Shown here: positions 1-9,157 of the stretch, in pieces
How positions within the stretch are numbered: position 1 is the first letter of the stretch
Layout: every line of letters begins with the position of its first letter
Translations under genes and position numbers: made by a program
Assembly: GCA_035565775.1 (NCBI GenBank)
Contig: DATMRW010000021.1
Span: 310,001-374,000, forward strand
Length of the DNA stretch: 64,000 bases
Reading direction: 5' to 3'
Origin: PRO6 sp035565775
GTDB lineage: Bacteria; Pseudomonadota; Alphaproteobacteria; Rhizobiales; Xanthobacteraceae
The notes under the pieces: model-generated
The model's input: the letters and a program-made list of their open reading frames with translations, nothing else
Database searches by the model: none
What the model was told of the DNA's origin: nothing

Positions 1-24
1 CTTCAGGGTTTCAGGAAAACCAGC

Positions 25-49
25 GGAACGTTGCTGCACAGCGGCCGTT
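25..49 (+). promoter_or_regulatory. EcfG-type stress promoter upstream of tkt, symmetric
   Basis: GGAAC at 25-29, a 16-base spacer, then CGTT at 46-49: an exact match to the alphaproteobacterial sigma-EcfG consensus (GGAAC, 16-17 bases, CGTT). The outer bases form GGAACG...CGTTCC, so the minus strand also reads GGAAC (51-47), 16 bases, CGTT (30-27). It could fire towards tkt (ATG at 88) and away towards a gene outside the window. Chance matches to such a pattern are not rare (about one per window expected), so position and symmetry carry the weight. Confidence 0.6.
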
Positions 50-87
50 CCTTTCCATCGCTAACCTCAGAATAAACGGATCGCTTC

Positions 88-2076
88 ATGGCACAGCCCG
101 TCGAACATTCCCGCATGGCCAACGCCATTCGCGCCCTCGCGATGGACGCTGTCGAAAAGGCCAAATCGGGCCATCCCGGCCTTCCGATGGGCGCCGCCGA
201 CATTGCAACGGTCCTTTTCACCCAGTTCCTGAAATTCGATCCCAGCGATCCGAAATGGGCCGACCGCGACCGTTTCGTGCTGTCCGCCGGCCACGGCTCG
301 ATGCTGCTCTACGCGCTTCTGTATCTGACCGGATACGAGGCGATGACCATCGATCAGATCAAGAATTTCCGCCAGCTCGGCTCGCTCGCGCCGGGCCACC
401 CCGAGAATTATGAGACCCCAGGAGTCGAGACCACCACCGGCCCGCTCGGGCAGGGCCTCGCCACCGCCGTCGGCATGGCGATCGCCGAGCGCCACCTCGC
501 GGCCGAGTTCGGCGGCGACATCGTTGACCATCAGACTTATGTGCTCGCCTCCGACGGCGACCTGATGGAAGGCGTCTCCCAGGAAGCCATCGCGCTTGCC
601 GGCCACCTCAAGCTCAACCGCCTGATCGTGCTTTGGGACGACAATGGTATTTCCATTGATGGTCCGCTGTCGCTGTCCGACAATGTCGATCAGATTAAGC
701 GGTTCCAGGCCGCCGGCTGGGCGTCCGAGCTGATTGACGGCCACGATCCCAAGGCCATCGCCGAGGCGATCTCGCGCGCCCAGAAGTCGGATCGCCCGAC
801 CATGATCGCCTGCAAGACCACGATCGGTTTCGGCGCTCCGACCAAGGCCGGGACCGCAAAGGTCCACGGCTCGCCGCTCGGCGCCGAGGAAATCGCCGGG
901 GCTCGCGCGAAGCTTGGCTGGGACGCACCGCCTTTCGTCATTCCGGACGACATTCTGGCCGCGTGGCGCCAGGCCGGTTCCCGCTCCAAGCCGGTCCATG
1001 AGGGCTGGTCCAAGCGCCTCGCCGCGGTTGATCCTGCCAAACGCGCCGAATTCGAGCGTCGCATGACCGGCCACCTTCCGACGGCCTCACTCAAGGACGC
1101 GGTCGCCAAGCGCAAGGCCGACCTCGCCGCAGCGCCGAAGGAAATCGCGACACGCATCGCCTCCGAGCAGGCCCTGGACGTTCTGGTTCCCGCGATTCCC
1201 GAGCTCATCGGCGGTTCCGCCGACCTGACCGGCTCCAACAACACCCGCGCCAAGGACATGCCGGTGCTCGACGCCGACCATTATGGCGGCCGGTTCATCC
1301 ACTACGGCATTCGCGAGCACGCGATGGCGGCAGCGATGAACGGCATGGCGCTGCACGGCGGCATCATCCCCTATTCCGGCACGTTCCTGGTGTTCTCGGA
1401 CTACATGCGCCCGGCGATCCGCCTCGCGGCCCTGATGCAGCAGCGCGTCATCCACGTCCTGACCCACGATTCCATCGGTCTTGGCGAAGACGGCCCGACC
1501 CACCAGCCGGTCGAGCACGTGGCCGCGCTGCGGGCGATCCCGAACCTCAACGTGTTCCGCCCGGCGGATACCGTGGAAACGCTGGAATGCTGGCAGCTCG
1601 CGCTGGAATCGGCCACCCGCCCGAGCGTTCTCGCCCTCACCCGCCAAAACCTGCCGCAGCTCCGGCTCGAAAACGACGCCGAGAACAAGTGCGCCGCCGG
1701 CGCCTATGAGCTGGTTGCCGCCAAGGGCGAGGCAAAGGTCTCGCTGTTCGCCTCCGGTTCCGAGGTTTCCCTCGCAGTCGAGGCGCAGAAGATGCTTGCC
1801 GAGCGCGGCATTCCGGCCCGCGTCGTCTCGGTGCCCTGCATGGACCTCCTGCTCGAAGCCCCGGCCGAGAAGCGCGACGCCATCATCGGCAACGCGCCGG
1901 TCAATGTCGCCATCGAGGCGGCCATCCGCCAGGGCTGGGACGCCGTCATCGGCCGCGACGGCCTGTTCGTCGGCATGCACGGCTTCGGCGCCAGCGCGCC
2001 CTACAAGACGCTTTACGCCCATTTCGGCATCACCCCGGAGGCGGTGGTTGAAGCCGTAACCAAGAAACTCGGCTGA
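88..2076 (+). CDS. tkt: transketolase
   Basis: Cytoplasmic thiamine-diphosphate enzyme that moves two-carbon units between sugar phosphates in the pentose phosphate and Calvin pathways. The 662 residues are the usual full length. Visible landmarks are SGHPG near residues 27-31, AGHGSM near 67-72, the ThDP-binding segment beginning SDGD near 155 and ending at Asn 186, then the central pyrimidine-binding domain and the C-terminal domain. First gene of the run tkt-gap-pgk-fba on the same strand; gap follows after 148 bases. The promoter at 25-49 suggests general-stress induction in addition to housekeeping expression. Confidence 0.97.
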   Translation: MAQPVEHSRMANAIRALAMDAVEKAKSGHPGLPMGAADIATVLFTQFLKFDPSDPKWADRDRFVLSAGHGSMLLYALLYLTGYEAMTIDQIKNFRQLGSLAPGHPENYETPGVETTTGPLGQGLATAVGMAIAERHLAAEFGGDIVDHQTYVLASDGDLMEGVSQEAIALAGHLKLNRLIVLWDDNGISIDGPLSLSDNVDQIKRFQAAGWASELIDGHDPKAIAEAISRAQKSDRPTMIACKTTIGFGAPTKAGTAKVHGSPLGAEEIAGARAKLGWDAPPFVIPDDILAAWRQAGSRSKPVHEGWSKRLAAVDPAKRAEFERRMTGHLPTASLKDAVAKRKADLAAAPKEIATRIASEQALDVLVPAIPELIGGSADLTGSNNTRAKDMPVLDADHYGGRFIHYGIREHAMAAAMNGMALHGGIIPYSGTFLVFSDYMRPAIRLAALMQQRVIHVLTHDSIGLGEDGPTHQPVEHVAALRAIPNLNVFRPADTVETLECWQLALESATRPSVLALTRQNLPQLRLENDAENKCAAGAYELVAAKGEAKVSLFASGSEVSLAVEAQKMLAERGIPARVVSVPCMDLLLEAPAEKRDAIIGNAPVNVAIEAAIRQGWDAVIGRDGLFVGMHGFGASAPYKTLYAHFGITPEAVVEAVTKKLG

Positions 2077-2224
2077 CAGTTGAGCTTGAAGGCAAAAAGA
2101 GCTAGCAAACAGCCAACTTCTTTCCGCCATCGCCCCGCGTGAAAAAGCGGTTCAGGGGTCGCGGCGATGACGATGCAATGTCCCATAAACCGGACATGAC
2201 CCGAGCTTAAAGGAGAAGACAGAC

Positions 2225-3232
<1,008 letters not shown>

Positions 3233-3239
3233 CATTTCC

Positions 3240-3269
3240 GGCGGGGCGTATCCTTGGATGCGCCCCGCC
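3240..3269 (+). terminator. long hairpin after gap, possible terminator or processing site
   Basis: A 30-base near-perfect palindrome: the GGCGGGGCG arm pairs with CGCCCCGCC, and the inner TATCC with GGATG. It starts 8 bases after the gap stop. There is no run of T after it, so it may attenuate or protect the 3' end of the message rather than terminate. From here to pgk (about 220 bases) no gene is visible. Confidence 0.45.
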
Positions 3270-3487
3270 GCCTTATTGGCGGCCAATCCGGCAGCCAACT
3301 TGGGACGTCGCGGCCCCTGATGCCCGCGCCGCTTCCCACAGACCGGCACCCGCCGGTCCGGCATTTGCGCTGACTGGCAGGCACCGCCCGCAAGGACCTG
3401 ACTCAACGTGCCGGATCAGGCTCTTCACATCTATTGACAAGGCACGATCTGTACGGAGGCCCGCGCGGCAGCCGGCACACATGCAAC

Positions 3488-4696
3488 ATGAGCAGCGATA
3501 TGGCCAAACCGTTCCGCACCCTCGACAATGCCAAGGTAAAAGGGCAGCGCGTGCTGCTGCGCGTCGATCTCAACGTTCCGATGGATAACGGCCAGGTCAC
3601 CGACGCGACCCGCCTCGAGCGCATCGTGCCGACGATCTCGGAACTGTCGTCGAAGGGGGCCAAGGTTGTCCTGCTCGCCCATTTCGGCCGCCCGAAGGGC
3701 CGCGATCCCAAGGAATCGCTGAAGCCGGTCGCCGCCGCGCTCGCCAAGGTGCTCGGCAAGCCGGTCGCCTTCGCCGAGGATTGCGTCGGCGAAATCGCGG
3801 AGAAGGCCGTCGCCGCGCTCAACGACGGCGACATCCTGTGCCTCGAGAACACCCGCTTCCACCCCGGCGAGGAAAAGAACGATCCGGCCTTCGTCGCCGA
3901 ACTCGCCAAGCTCGGCGACCTCTGGGTCAATGACGCCTTTTCGGCGGCGCACCGCGCCCATGCCTCGACGGAAGGCCTCGGCCACAAGCTGCCGGCCTAT
4001 GCCGGCCGCACGATGGAAGCCGAGCTCGATGCGCTCGCCAAGGCGCTGGAGGCCCCGGCCAAGCCGGTGATCGCCATTGTCGGCGGCGCCAAGGTCTCCA
4101 CCAAGCTCGACCTTCTGGAAAACCTCGTCTCGCGCGTCGATGCCCTGGTGATCGGCGGCGGCATGGCCAACACCTTCCTCTATGCCCAGAACGTCAAGAT
4201 CGGCAAATCGCTCGCCGAGCGCGACCTGAGCGAAACCGCGCTGCGCATCCTCGCAAAGGCCGAGGCGGAAAACTGCGCCATCATCCTGCCGGTCGATGCC
4301 ATCGTCGCCTATCACTTCGAAGCCGACGCGCCGTCGCATGCCTACGGTCTCGATGCGATTCCGAGCGACGGCATGATCCTCGACGTCGGCCCGCGCTCGA
4401 TCGAGCGCATCAAGTCGGCCATCGACGACGCCGCGACCGTGGTCTGGAACGGCCCGCTCGGCGCGTTCGAGTTGACGCCGTTCGACCGCGGCACCGTCGC
4501 CGCTGCCCGCCACGCCGCCGAGCGCACGCAGGCCGGCAAGCTGGTCTCGGTCGCCGGAGGCGGCGACACCGTGGCAGCGCTGAACGCCGCCGGCGTCGGC
4601 AGCAAGTTCACCTATGTTTCGACCGCAGGCGGCGCATTCCTGGAATGGATGGAAGGCAAGGCGCTCCCGGGCGTCGACGTTCTGCGGGCCGCGTGA
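3488..4696 (+). CDS. pgk: phosphoglycerate kinase
   Basis: Transfers phosphate between 1,3-bisphosphoglycerate and ADP, cytoplasmic. About 400 residues, the family length. The N-terminal RVDLNVP substrate motif, the GGAKVSTK segment and the C-terminal GGGDTVAAL nucleotide motif are all present. The frame is open further upstream, but homologous proteins begin near FRTLD. The ATG at 3488 and the one at 3500 are both plausible; the latter gives 398 residues, the commonest length. Neither has a strong ribosome site. It lies between gap and fba. Confidence 0.96.
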   Translation: MSSDMAKPFRTLDNAKVKGQRVLLRVDLNVPMDNGQVTDATRLERIVPTISELSSKGAKVVLLAHFGRPKGRDPKESLKPVAAALAKVLGKPVAFAEDCVGEIAEKAVAALNDGDILCLENTRFHPGEEKNDPAFVAELAKLGDLWVNDAFSAAHRAHASTEGLGHKLPAYAGRTMEAELDALAKALEAPAKPVIAIVGGAKVSTKLDLLENLVSRVDALVIGGGMANTFLYAQNVKIGKSLAERDLSETALRILAKAEAENCAIILPVDAIVAYHFEADAPSHAYGLDAIPSDGMILDVGPRSIERIKSAIDDAATVVWNGPLGAFELTPFDRGTVAAARHAAERTQAGKLVSVAGGGDTVAALNAAGVGSKFTYVSTAGGAFLEWMEGKALPGVDVLRAA

Positions 4697-4789
4697 CGCG
4701 CAGGACAGCGCACCAAACGGCCCTGTTATTCTCAACCGCGTTTTCGCTAACGCTCGCTTGTTCTAGTTCGACTGATGCAGGAGATTTCG

Positions 4790-5812
4790 ATGAACCTCGC
4801 AGACCTCAACAAAATTGCCCGCGCAATGGTAGCGCCCGGCAAGGGCATTCTCGCCGCCGACGAATCCTCTGGCACCATCAAGAAGCGTTTCGACGCCATC
4901 AACGTGGAATCGACCGAGGACAACCGCCGCGACTATCGCGAACTTCTGTTCCGCTCGAAGGACGCGATGACCAACAACATCTCGGGCGTCATCCTTTACG
5001 ACGAGACGATCTGGCAGAAGGCCAAGGACGGCACCCCGCTCGTCAAGCTGATCGAGCAGGCCGGCGCCATCCCCGGCATCAAGGTCGATGAAGGCACGCA
5101 GCCGCTGCCGGGCTGCCCGGGCGAGCTGATCACCGTCGGTCTCGACCGCCTCGCCGAGCGCCTGAAGAAGTACTATGAGCAGGGCGCCCGCTTCGCCAAG
5201 TGGCGCGCCGTGATCGATATCGGCCAGGGCATCCCGAGCTACACCGCGATCCGCACCAACGCCCATGCGCTGGCCCGCTACGCCGCGCTGTGCCAGGCGG
5301 CGCAGATCGTGCCGATCGTCGAGCCGGAAGTGCTGATGGACGGCGACCACGACATCGATCGCTGCTACGAAGTCACCCAATTCGTGCTCAAGGAAACCTT
5401 CCAGGAGCTGTACTACCAGCGCGTCGCCCTCGAAGGCATGGTGCTGAAGCCGAACATGGCGATTGCCGGCAAGAAGTGCGCGAAGCAGGCGAGCGTGCAG
5501 GAAGTCGCGGAAAAGACCGTGAAGCTGCTCAAGGATTGCGTGCCGAGCGCCGTTCCGGGCATCGCCTTCCTGTCGGGCGGCCAGTCCGACGAGGTCGCGA
5601 CCGCGCACCTCGACGCGATGAACAAGATCGGCGGCCTGCCGTGGAATCTGACCTTCTCCTACGGCCGCGCCCTGCAGGCCGCGCCGCAGAAGGCATGGGC
5701 CGGCAAGACCGACAACGTCGTCGCAGCGCAGGCCGCATTCTCGCACCGCGCCAAGATGAACGGCCTCGCCTCCAAGGGCGAGTGGACGGCAGACCTCGAA
5801 AAGTCCGCCTGA
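4790..5812 (+). CDS. fba: fructose-bisphosphate aldolase, class I
   Basis: Cleaves fructose 1,6-bisphosphate through a Schiff base. This is the metal-independent class I (animal/plant-like) fold, 340 residues from the ATG at 4790, which has AGGAGA 5 bases upstream; an earlier in-frame ATG at 4775 lacks such a site. The Schiff-base lysine is Lys 220 in MVLKPNM, with supporting Lys 137 in FAKWR and Glu 180 in VEPE. It is last in the tkt-gap-pgk-fba run, 93 bases after pgk, and is followed by a strong terminator. Calvin-cycle clusters of related autotrophs usually carry a class II enzyme, so this cluster looks glycolytic or gluconeogenic. Confidence 0.96.
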   Translation: MNLADLNKIARAMVAPGKGILAADESSGTIKKRFDAINVESTEDNRRDYRELLFRSKDAMTNNISGVILYDETIWQKAKDGTPLVKLIEQAGAIPGIKVDEGTQPLPGCPGELITVGLDRLAERLKKYYEQGARFAKWRAVIDIGQGIPSYTAIRTNAHALARYAALCQAAQIVPIVEPEVLMDGDHDIDRCYEVTQFVLKETFQELYYQRVALEGMVLKPNMAIAGKKCAKQASVQEVAEKTVKLLKDCVPSAVPGIAFLSGGQSDEVATAHLDAMNKIGGLPWNLTFSYGRALQAAPQKAWAGKTDNVVAAQAAFSHRAKMNGLASKGEWTADLEKSA

Positions 5813-5849
5813 TACTGTCCGCGTAACAACGACTGACTGAACTGAAATC

Positions 5850-5885
5850 GCCTGCCCGCCGGCCGCGCCGGAGGGCAGGCTTTTT
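5850..5885 (+). terminator. Rho-independent terminator after fba
   Basis: GCCTGCCC (5850-5857) pairs with GGGCAGGC (5873-5880) and is followed directly by TTTTT. It ends the tkt-gap-pgk-fba transcript. Confidence 0.85.
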
Positions 5886-5907
5886 CCTCCAAGAAGGACT
5901 GGATGAT

Positions 5908-6588
5908 ATGGCGCGTCACTCACAGCCGGAACCTGAGATTTTTGCGCCGCGGCTCTACCTTGCGACGCCGGTCATCGACGACCCGGCGGCGGTGGCAGCC
6001 CTTCTTCCGAAGATTTTGCAAAGCGCCGACATTGCCGCCGTCCTGCTCCGCCTTGCGCCCGCCGACGACCGCACGCTGATCAAGCGCGCAAAGGTCATCG
6101 CGCCGGTGGCGCAGGAAGCGGGCGCTGCGGTGCTGATCGAGGGCCACGACGCGATCGTGGCGCGCGCCGGCGCCGATGGCGCGCATTTCGGCGACGTCGC
6201 GTCGGCCTTGGCGGCGCTGCCCGCGCTCAAGCCCGATCGCATCGTCGGCGTCGCCGGCCTTGCCACCCGCCACGACGCCATGACCGTGGGCGAAGCCGGG
6301 GTCGATTACCTGATGTTCGGCGAGCCGGACGCCCAAAACCATCGCCCCTCGCAGGACGCCATCGTCGAGCGGCTGGAATGGTGGTCGGAAGTCTTCGAGC
6401 TGCCCTGCGTCGCCTACGCGGCGAATCTCGACGAGGTTCGCGCGTTCACCGCCGCCGGCGCCGATTTTATTCTGGTCGGCGACATGATCTGGTCAGATTC
6501 CCGTGGCCCGGCTGTTGCCGTCGCCGAAGTCGGCGAAACGATCGGATCCACCTTCAAGAGCGTGCACGAACAGAATGCGAGCCGGTAA
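5908..6588 (+). CDS. ThiE/TenI-like phosphate synthase homologue, degenerate
   Basis: A 226-residue protein with the TIM-barrel pattern of thiamine-phosphate synthase. GADGAHFG at 88-95 matches the ThiE phosphate-binding signature GADGVHLG, and a GVDYLMFGEP segment matches the ThiE GADYVGFGP strand. The magnesium motif normally INDR is IEGH here (77-80), so the metal-binding Asp is missing. Canonical ThiE activity is therefore doubtful; a TenI-like or unknown role is more likely. It starts 22 bases after the fba terminator, so it is transcribed separately or by readthrough, and its end overlaps the next gene. Confidence 0.75.
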   Translation: MARHSQPEPEIFAPRLYLATPVIDDPAAVAALLPKILQSADIAAVLLRLAPADDRTLIKRAKVIAPVAQEAGAAVLIEGHDAIVARAGADGAHFGDVASALAALPALKPDRIVGVAGLATRHDAMTVGEAGVDYLMFGEPDAQNHRPSQDAIVERLEWWSEVFELPCVAYAANLDEVRAFTAAGADFILVGDMIWSDSRGPAVAVAEVGETIGSTFKSVHEQNASR

Positions 6589-7723
6589 CAGGCAGATCAG
6601 GATGACGGGGTTGCGTCTGGCGGCCATTCCGGTGTGCTGCGTCGCGCTCGCCTCGGTGGCGGCCGCGCAGATTTCGCTCACGCCGCCCGCGCAGCAGGCA
6701 CCCGCGGCGCGGCCCGCCCCTGCCCCGGCGGCGCTGCCGAAGGCCGCGCCCAAACCTGCCCCGCCGAAAACCGACCCCAAATCCGCAGCTGCCAAGCCCG
6801 CCCCCAAGCCGGCGGCGACCACTCCGGCGAAACTTGAGCAGGCCAGGTCCGAAGAGATCAAGCCGGACGCGGCCAAATCGGACGACTCGAACATCGACCT
6901 CGTCTATGGCGCGTTCCAGCGCGGGCAATACCGCACCGCCCGCGAACTCGCCACCAAGCGCGCCGAAGAGGACAAGGACGCGCAGGCGATGACGATGCTG
7001 GGCGAACTGTACGCGCAGGGACTCGGGGTGAAGCGCAACGACGCCAAGGCCGTGAGCTGGTACAAGCAGGCGGTCGAGCGCGGCGACCGCGAGGCGATGT
7101 TCGCGCTCGCAATGATGCAGATCGCAGGCCGCGGCAGCGAGCCCGACCGGCAGGCGGGCGCGAAGCTGCTGGCCTCCGCCGTTAAGCTCGGCCAGCCGCA
7201 GGCCGCCTACAACCTCGGCCTCCTCTACCTCGAGGGCCAAGTGTTCCCGCAGGATTTCGTCCGCGCCGCCCAGCTCTTCCGTCAGGCCGCCGATGCAGGC
7301 AATTCGGACGCCCAGTATGCGCTGGCGAACTTCTACAAGGAGGGCCGCGGCGTCGAAAAGGACCTCGCCGAGGCCGGTCGCCTGCTCCAGGCTGCGGCCA
7401 TCGCCAACAATCTCGATGCGCAGGTCGAATACGCCATCGCCCTCTACAACGGAACCGGGGTTCCGAAGGACCAGGCAGCGGCGATCGACCTTTTGCGGCT
7501 GGCCTCGCGGCGCAACAGCCCGATCGCCCAGAACCGCCTCGCCCGCGTCCTCGTCACTGGCCAGGGCGTGCCGATGGACAAGATCGAGGGCCTGAAATGG
7601 CACCTGATCGCCAAAAGCGTCGGCAACGGCGACCTGATGCTGGACGATGCCTTTGCAAAACTCAGCGCCGAGGACCGCGCCAAGGTCGAGCAATCGGCCA
7701 AAAAGTGGCTGGGCGTGAAGTAA
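6575..7723 (+). CDS. Sel1-repeat (SEL1-like TPR) exported protein
   Basis: About 382 residues. An N-terminal signal-peptide-like segment ends near an AAAQ cleavage site. A roughly 70-residue Ala/Pro/Lys-rich linker follows, then six or so 36-residue Sel1-like repeats of the form A-x2-LG-x-LY-x2-G-x-GV. Such repeats form helical solenoids that bind other proteins; no enzymatic motif is seen. The ATG at 6575 overlaps the ThiE-like stop by 14 bases, while the ATG at 6602 has a better ribosome site (CAGG) and would trim nine residues. Probably periplasmic; partner unknown. Confidence 0.85.
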   Translation: MRAGNRQIRMTGLRLAAIPVCCVALASVAAAQISLTPPAQQAPAARPAPAPAALPKAAPKPAPPKTDPKSAAAKPAPKPAATTPAKLEQARSEEIKPDAAKSDDSNIDLVYGAFQRGQYRTARELATKRAEEDKDAQAMTMLGELYAQGLGVKRNDAKAVSWYKQAVERGDREAMFALAMMQIAGRGSEPDRQAGAKLLASAVKLGQPQAAYNLGLLYLEGQVFPQDFVRAAQLFRQAADAGNSDAQYALANFYKEGRGVEKDLAEAGRLLQAAAIANNLDAQVEYAIALYNGTGVPKDQAAAIDLLRLASRRNSPIAQNRLARVLVTGQGVPMDKIEGLKWHLIAKSVGNGDLMLDDAFAKLSAEDRAKVEQSAKKWLGVK

Positions 7724-7871
7724 TAAATTCGAGCTTTTGCGGGCGCATGGCTTGTTCCCGCCGCGATGCCCTTGACGGTAGACGCCGCAAAGGGCAACCA
7801 AGCCGTTCTTGTGCGTTCCGCTTCGCCGACACCCGGCGCGCATATCTGTTCGGTCGGACCGGTCTCAATTC

Positions 7872-8666
7872 ATGCTTCACTCCGCTCTCATCAACGTCAT
7901 GGTCAAAGCTGCCCGCCGCGCCGGCAGCCGCCTCAATCGCGACCTCGGCGAAATCGAGAACCTGCAGGTTTCGCTCAAAGGCCCGGCAAACTTCGTCAGC
8001 GCCGCCGATCGGCGCGCCGAAGAGATGCTCTACGAGGACCTGACCAAGGCACGGCCGGGCTACGGCTTCATCGGCGAGGAAGGCGGCACCCGCGAGGGCG
8101 CGGACAAGACCAATACCTGGATCGTCGACCCGCTCGACGGCACCACCAATTTTCTGCACGGCATTCCGCATTTCGCGATCTCGATCGCCCTTCAGCGCGA
8201 GGGCGTGCTGGTCGCCGGGGTGATCTACAATCCGGCCCGCGACGAGCTGTTCATCGCCGAGCGCGGCAAGGGCGCCTTCCTCAACGACCAGCGCCTGCGC
8301 GTCGCCAGCCGCCGTGCCCTCGAGGATTGCGTCATCGCCTGCGGCCTGCCCCATATCGGCCGCGGCAATCTCGATCTCGCGCGGGCCGAGCTGACGTCGG
8401 TGATGGGCCGTGTCGCCGGGCTGCGCCGCTTCGGCGCTGCCTCGCTCGATCTCGGTTACGTCGCCGCCGGCCGTTTCGACGGCTACTGGGAGCGCAATCT
8501 CGCACCTTGGGATATCGCTGCGGGCATGCTGATGATCCGCGAAGCCGGCGGCGTCGTCTCCGGCATTCAGGGCAAGGACGATCCGCTCGCCACCGGCCAT
8601 GTGGTCGCCGGCAACGAGATCATTCACCGCGAACTGATCAAGATCGTCAAGCCGCACGGGCAGTGA
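7872..8666 (+). CDS. suhB: inositol-1-monophosphatase family protein (SuhB-like)
   Basis: Mg-dependent sugar-phosphate phosphatase of 264 residues. The metal site is complete: GEEGG at 68-72, DPLDGTTNF at 86-94 and WDIAAG near 218. The family hydrolyses inositol monophosphate, and SuhB of other bacteria also affects rRNA antitermination. The in-frame region upstream (from 7809) has no family similarity, so the ATG at 7872 is chosen. It follows the Sel1 gene after about 150 bases. Confidence 0.93.
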   Translation: MLHSALINVMVKAARRAGSRLNRDLGEIENLQVSLKGPANFVSAADRRAEEMLYEDLTKARPGYGFIGEEGGTREGADKTNTWIVDPLDGTTNFLHGIPHFAISIALQREGVLVAGVIYNPARDELFIAERGKGAFLNDQRLRVASRRALEDCVIACGLPHIGRGNLDLARAELTSVMGRVAGLRRFGAASLDLGYVAAGRFDGYWERNLAPWDIAAGMLMIREAGGVVSGIQGKDDPLATGHVVAGNEIIHRELIKIVKPHGQ

Positions 8667-8682
8667 TCCGCCGCAACCGGAA

Positions 8683-8707
8683 GGAACCGGTGCGCGCCTC
8701 GTCCGTT
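8683..8707 (+). promoter_or_regulatory. EcfG-type stress promoter upstream of DUF3309 gene
   Basis: GGAAC at 8683-8687, a 16-base spacer and CGTT at 8704-8707: an exact fit to the EcfG consensus. It begins 17 bases after the phosphatase stop and 32 bases before the DUF3309 ATG, so it belongs to that small gene. Confidence 0.7.
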
Positions 8708-8738
8708 GCCTCTCTATCGGAACGAGAGGAAACAGACG

Positions 8739-8903
8739 ATGACAATCGGCACCATCATCCTGATCATCCTGATCATCGCGCTGCTGGGCGGCTTCAGCGG
8801 CATCGGCGGCGGCCCGTTCTACGGCACCGGCTACTATGGCGGCGGCGGGCTGGGGCTGCTCGTCGTCATCCTGCTGATCCTCGTTCTCCTCGGTAAAATA
8901 TAA
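8739..8903 (+). CDS. DUF3309 family small membrane protein
   Basis: A 54-residue peptide: an Ile/Leu-rich transmembrane segment at 3-16, a glycine-rich middle with Tyr (GGG, YGTGYYGGGG) and a second hydrophobic segment at 37-52. This is the DUF3309 pattern, common and often multicopy in Rhizobiales. The ATG at 8739 follows a GAGAGGA ribosome site; a longer version starting at TTG 8706 would run through the promoter and is rejected. The EcfG-type promoter points to a general-stress role in the envelope. Molecular function unknown. Confidence 0.85.
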   Translation: MTIGTIILIILIIALLGGFSGIGGGPFYGTGYYGGGGLGLLVVILLILVLLGKI

Positions 8904-9157
8904 CCCTTTTTCACAAATCACTCATCGCGGCGTGCGGCGCCGGGCAAGGGCCCGGACGCCGGCGCAGCCTCGCCTCTTTCGCGACTGAATCCGCCAGTTC
9001 GCGCCCGAAACCAATGATCTGAAGGTGCGACCGAACCGCTAGAACGGCGCAAAACCGGGCTTTCCTGCACAAATCCGGCAAACGGTCTTTTTTCTCGCTC
9101 CCGCTGTGCCATATTGCGGGCTGTCCGCATTCCCGCACAAGGATCGATGGCCCGATA

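Noticed and set aside
8937..8965. GC-rich hairpin after the DUF3309 gene as a terminator
   Set aside because: The stem has a bulge and no T run follows; may be chance in GC-rich spacer.
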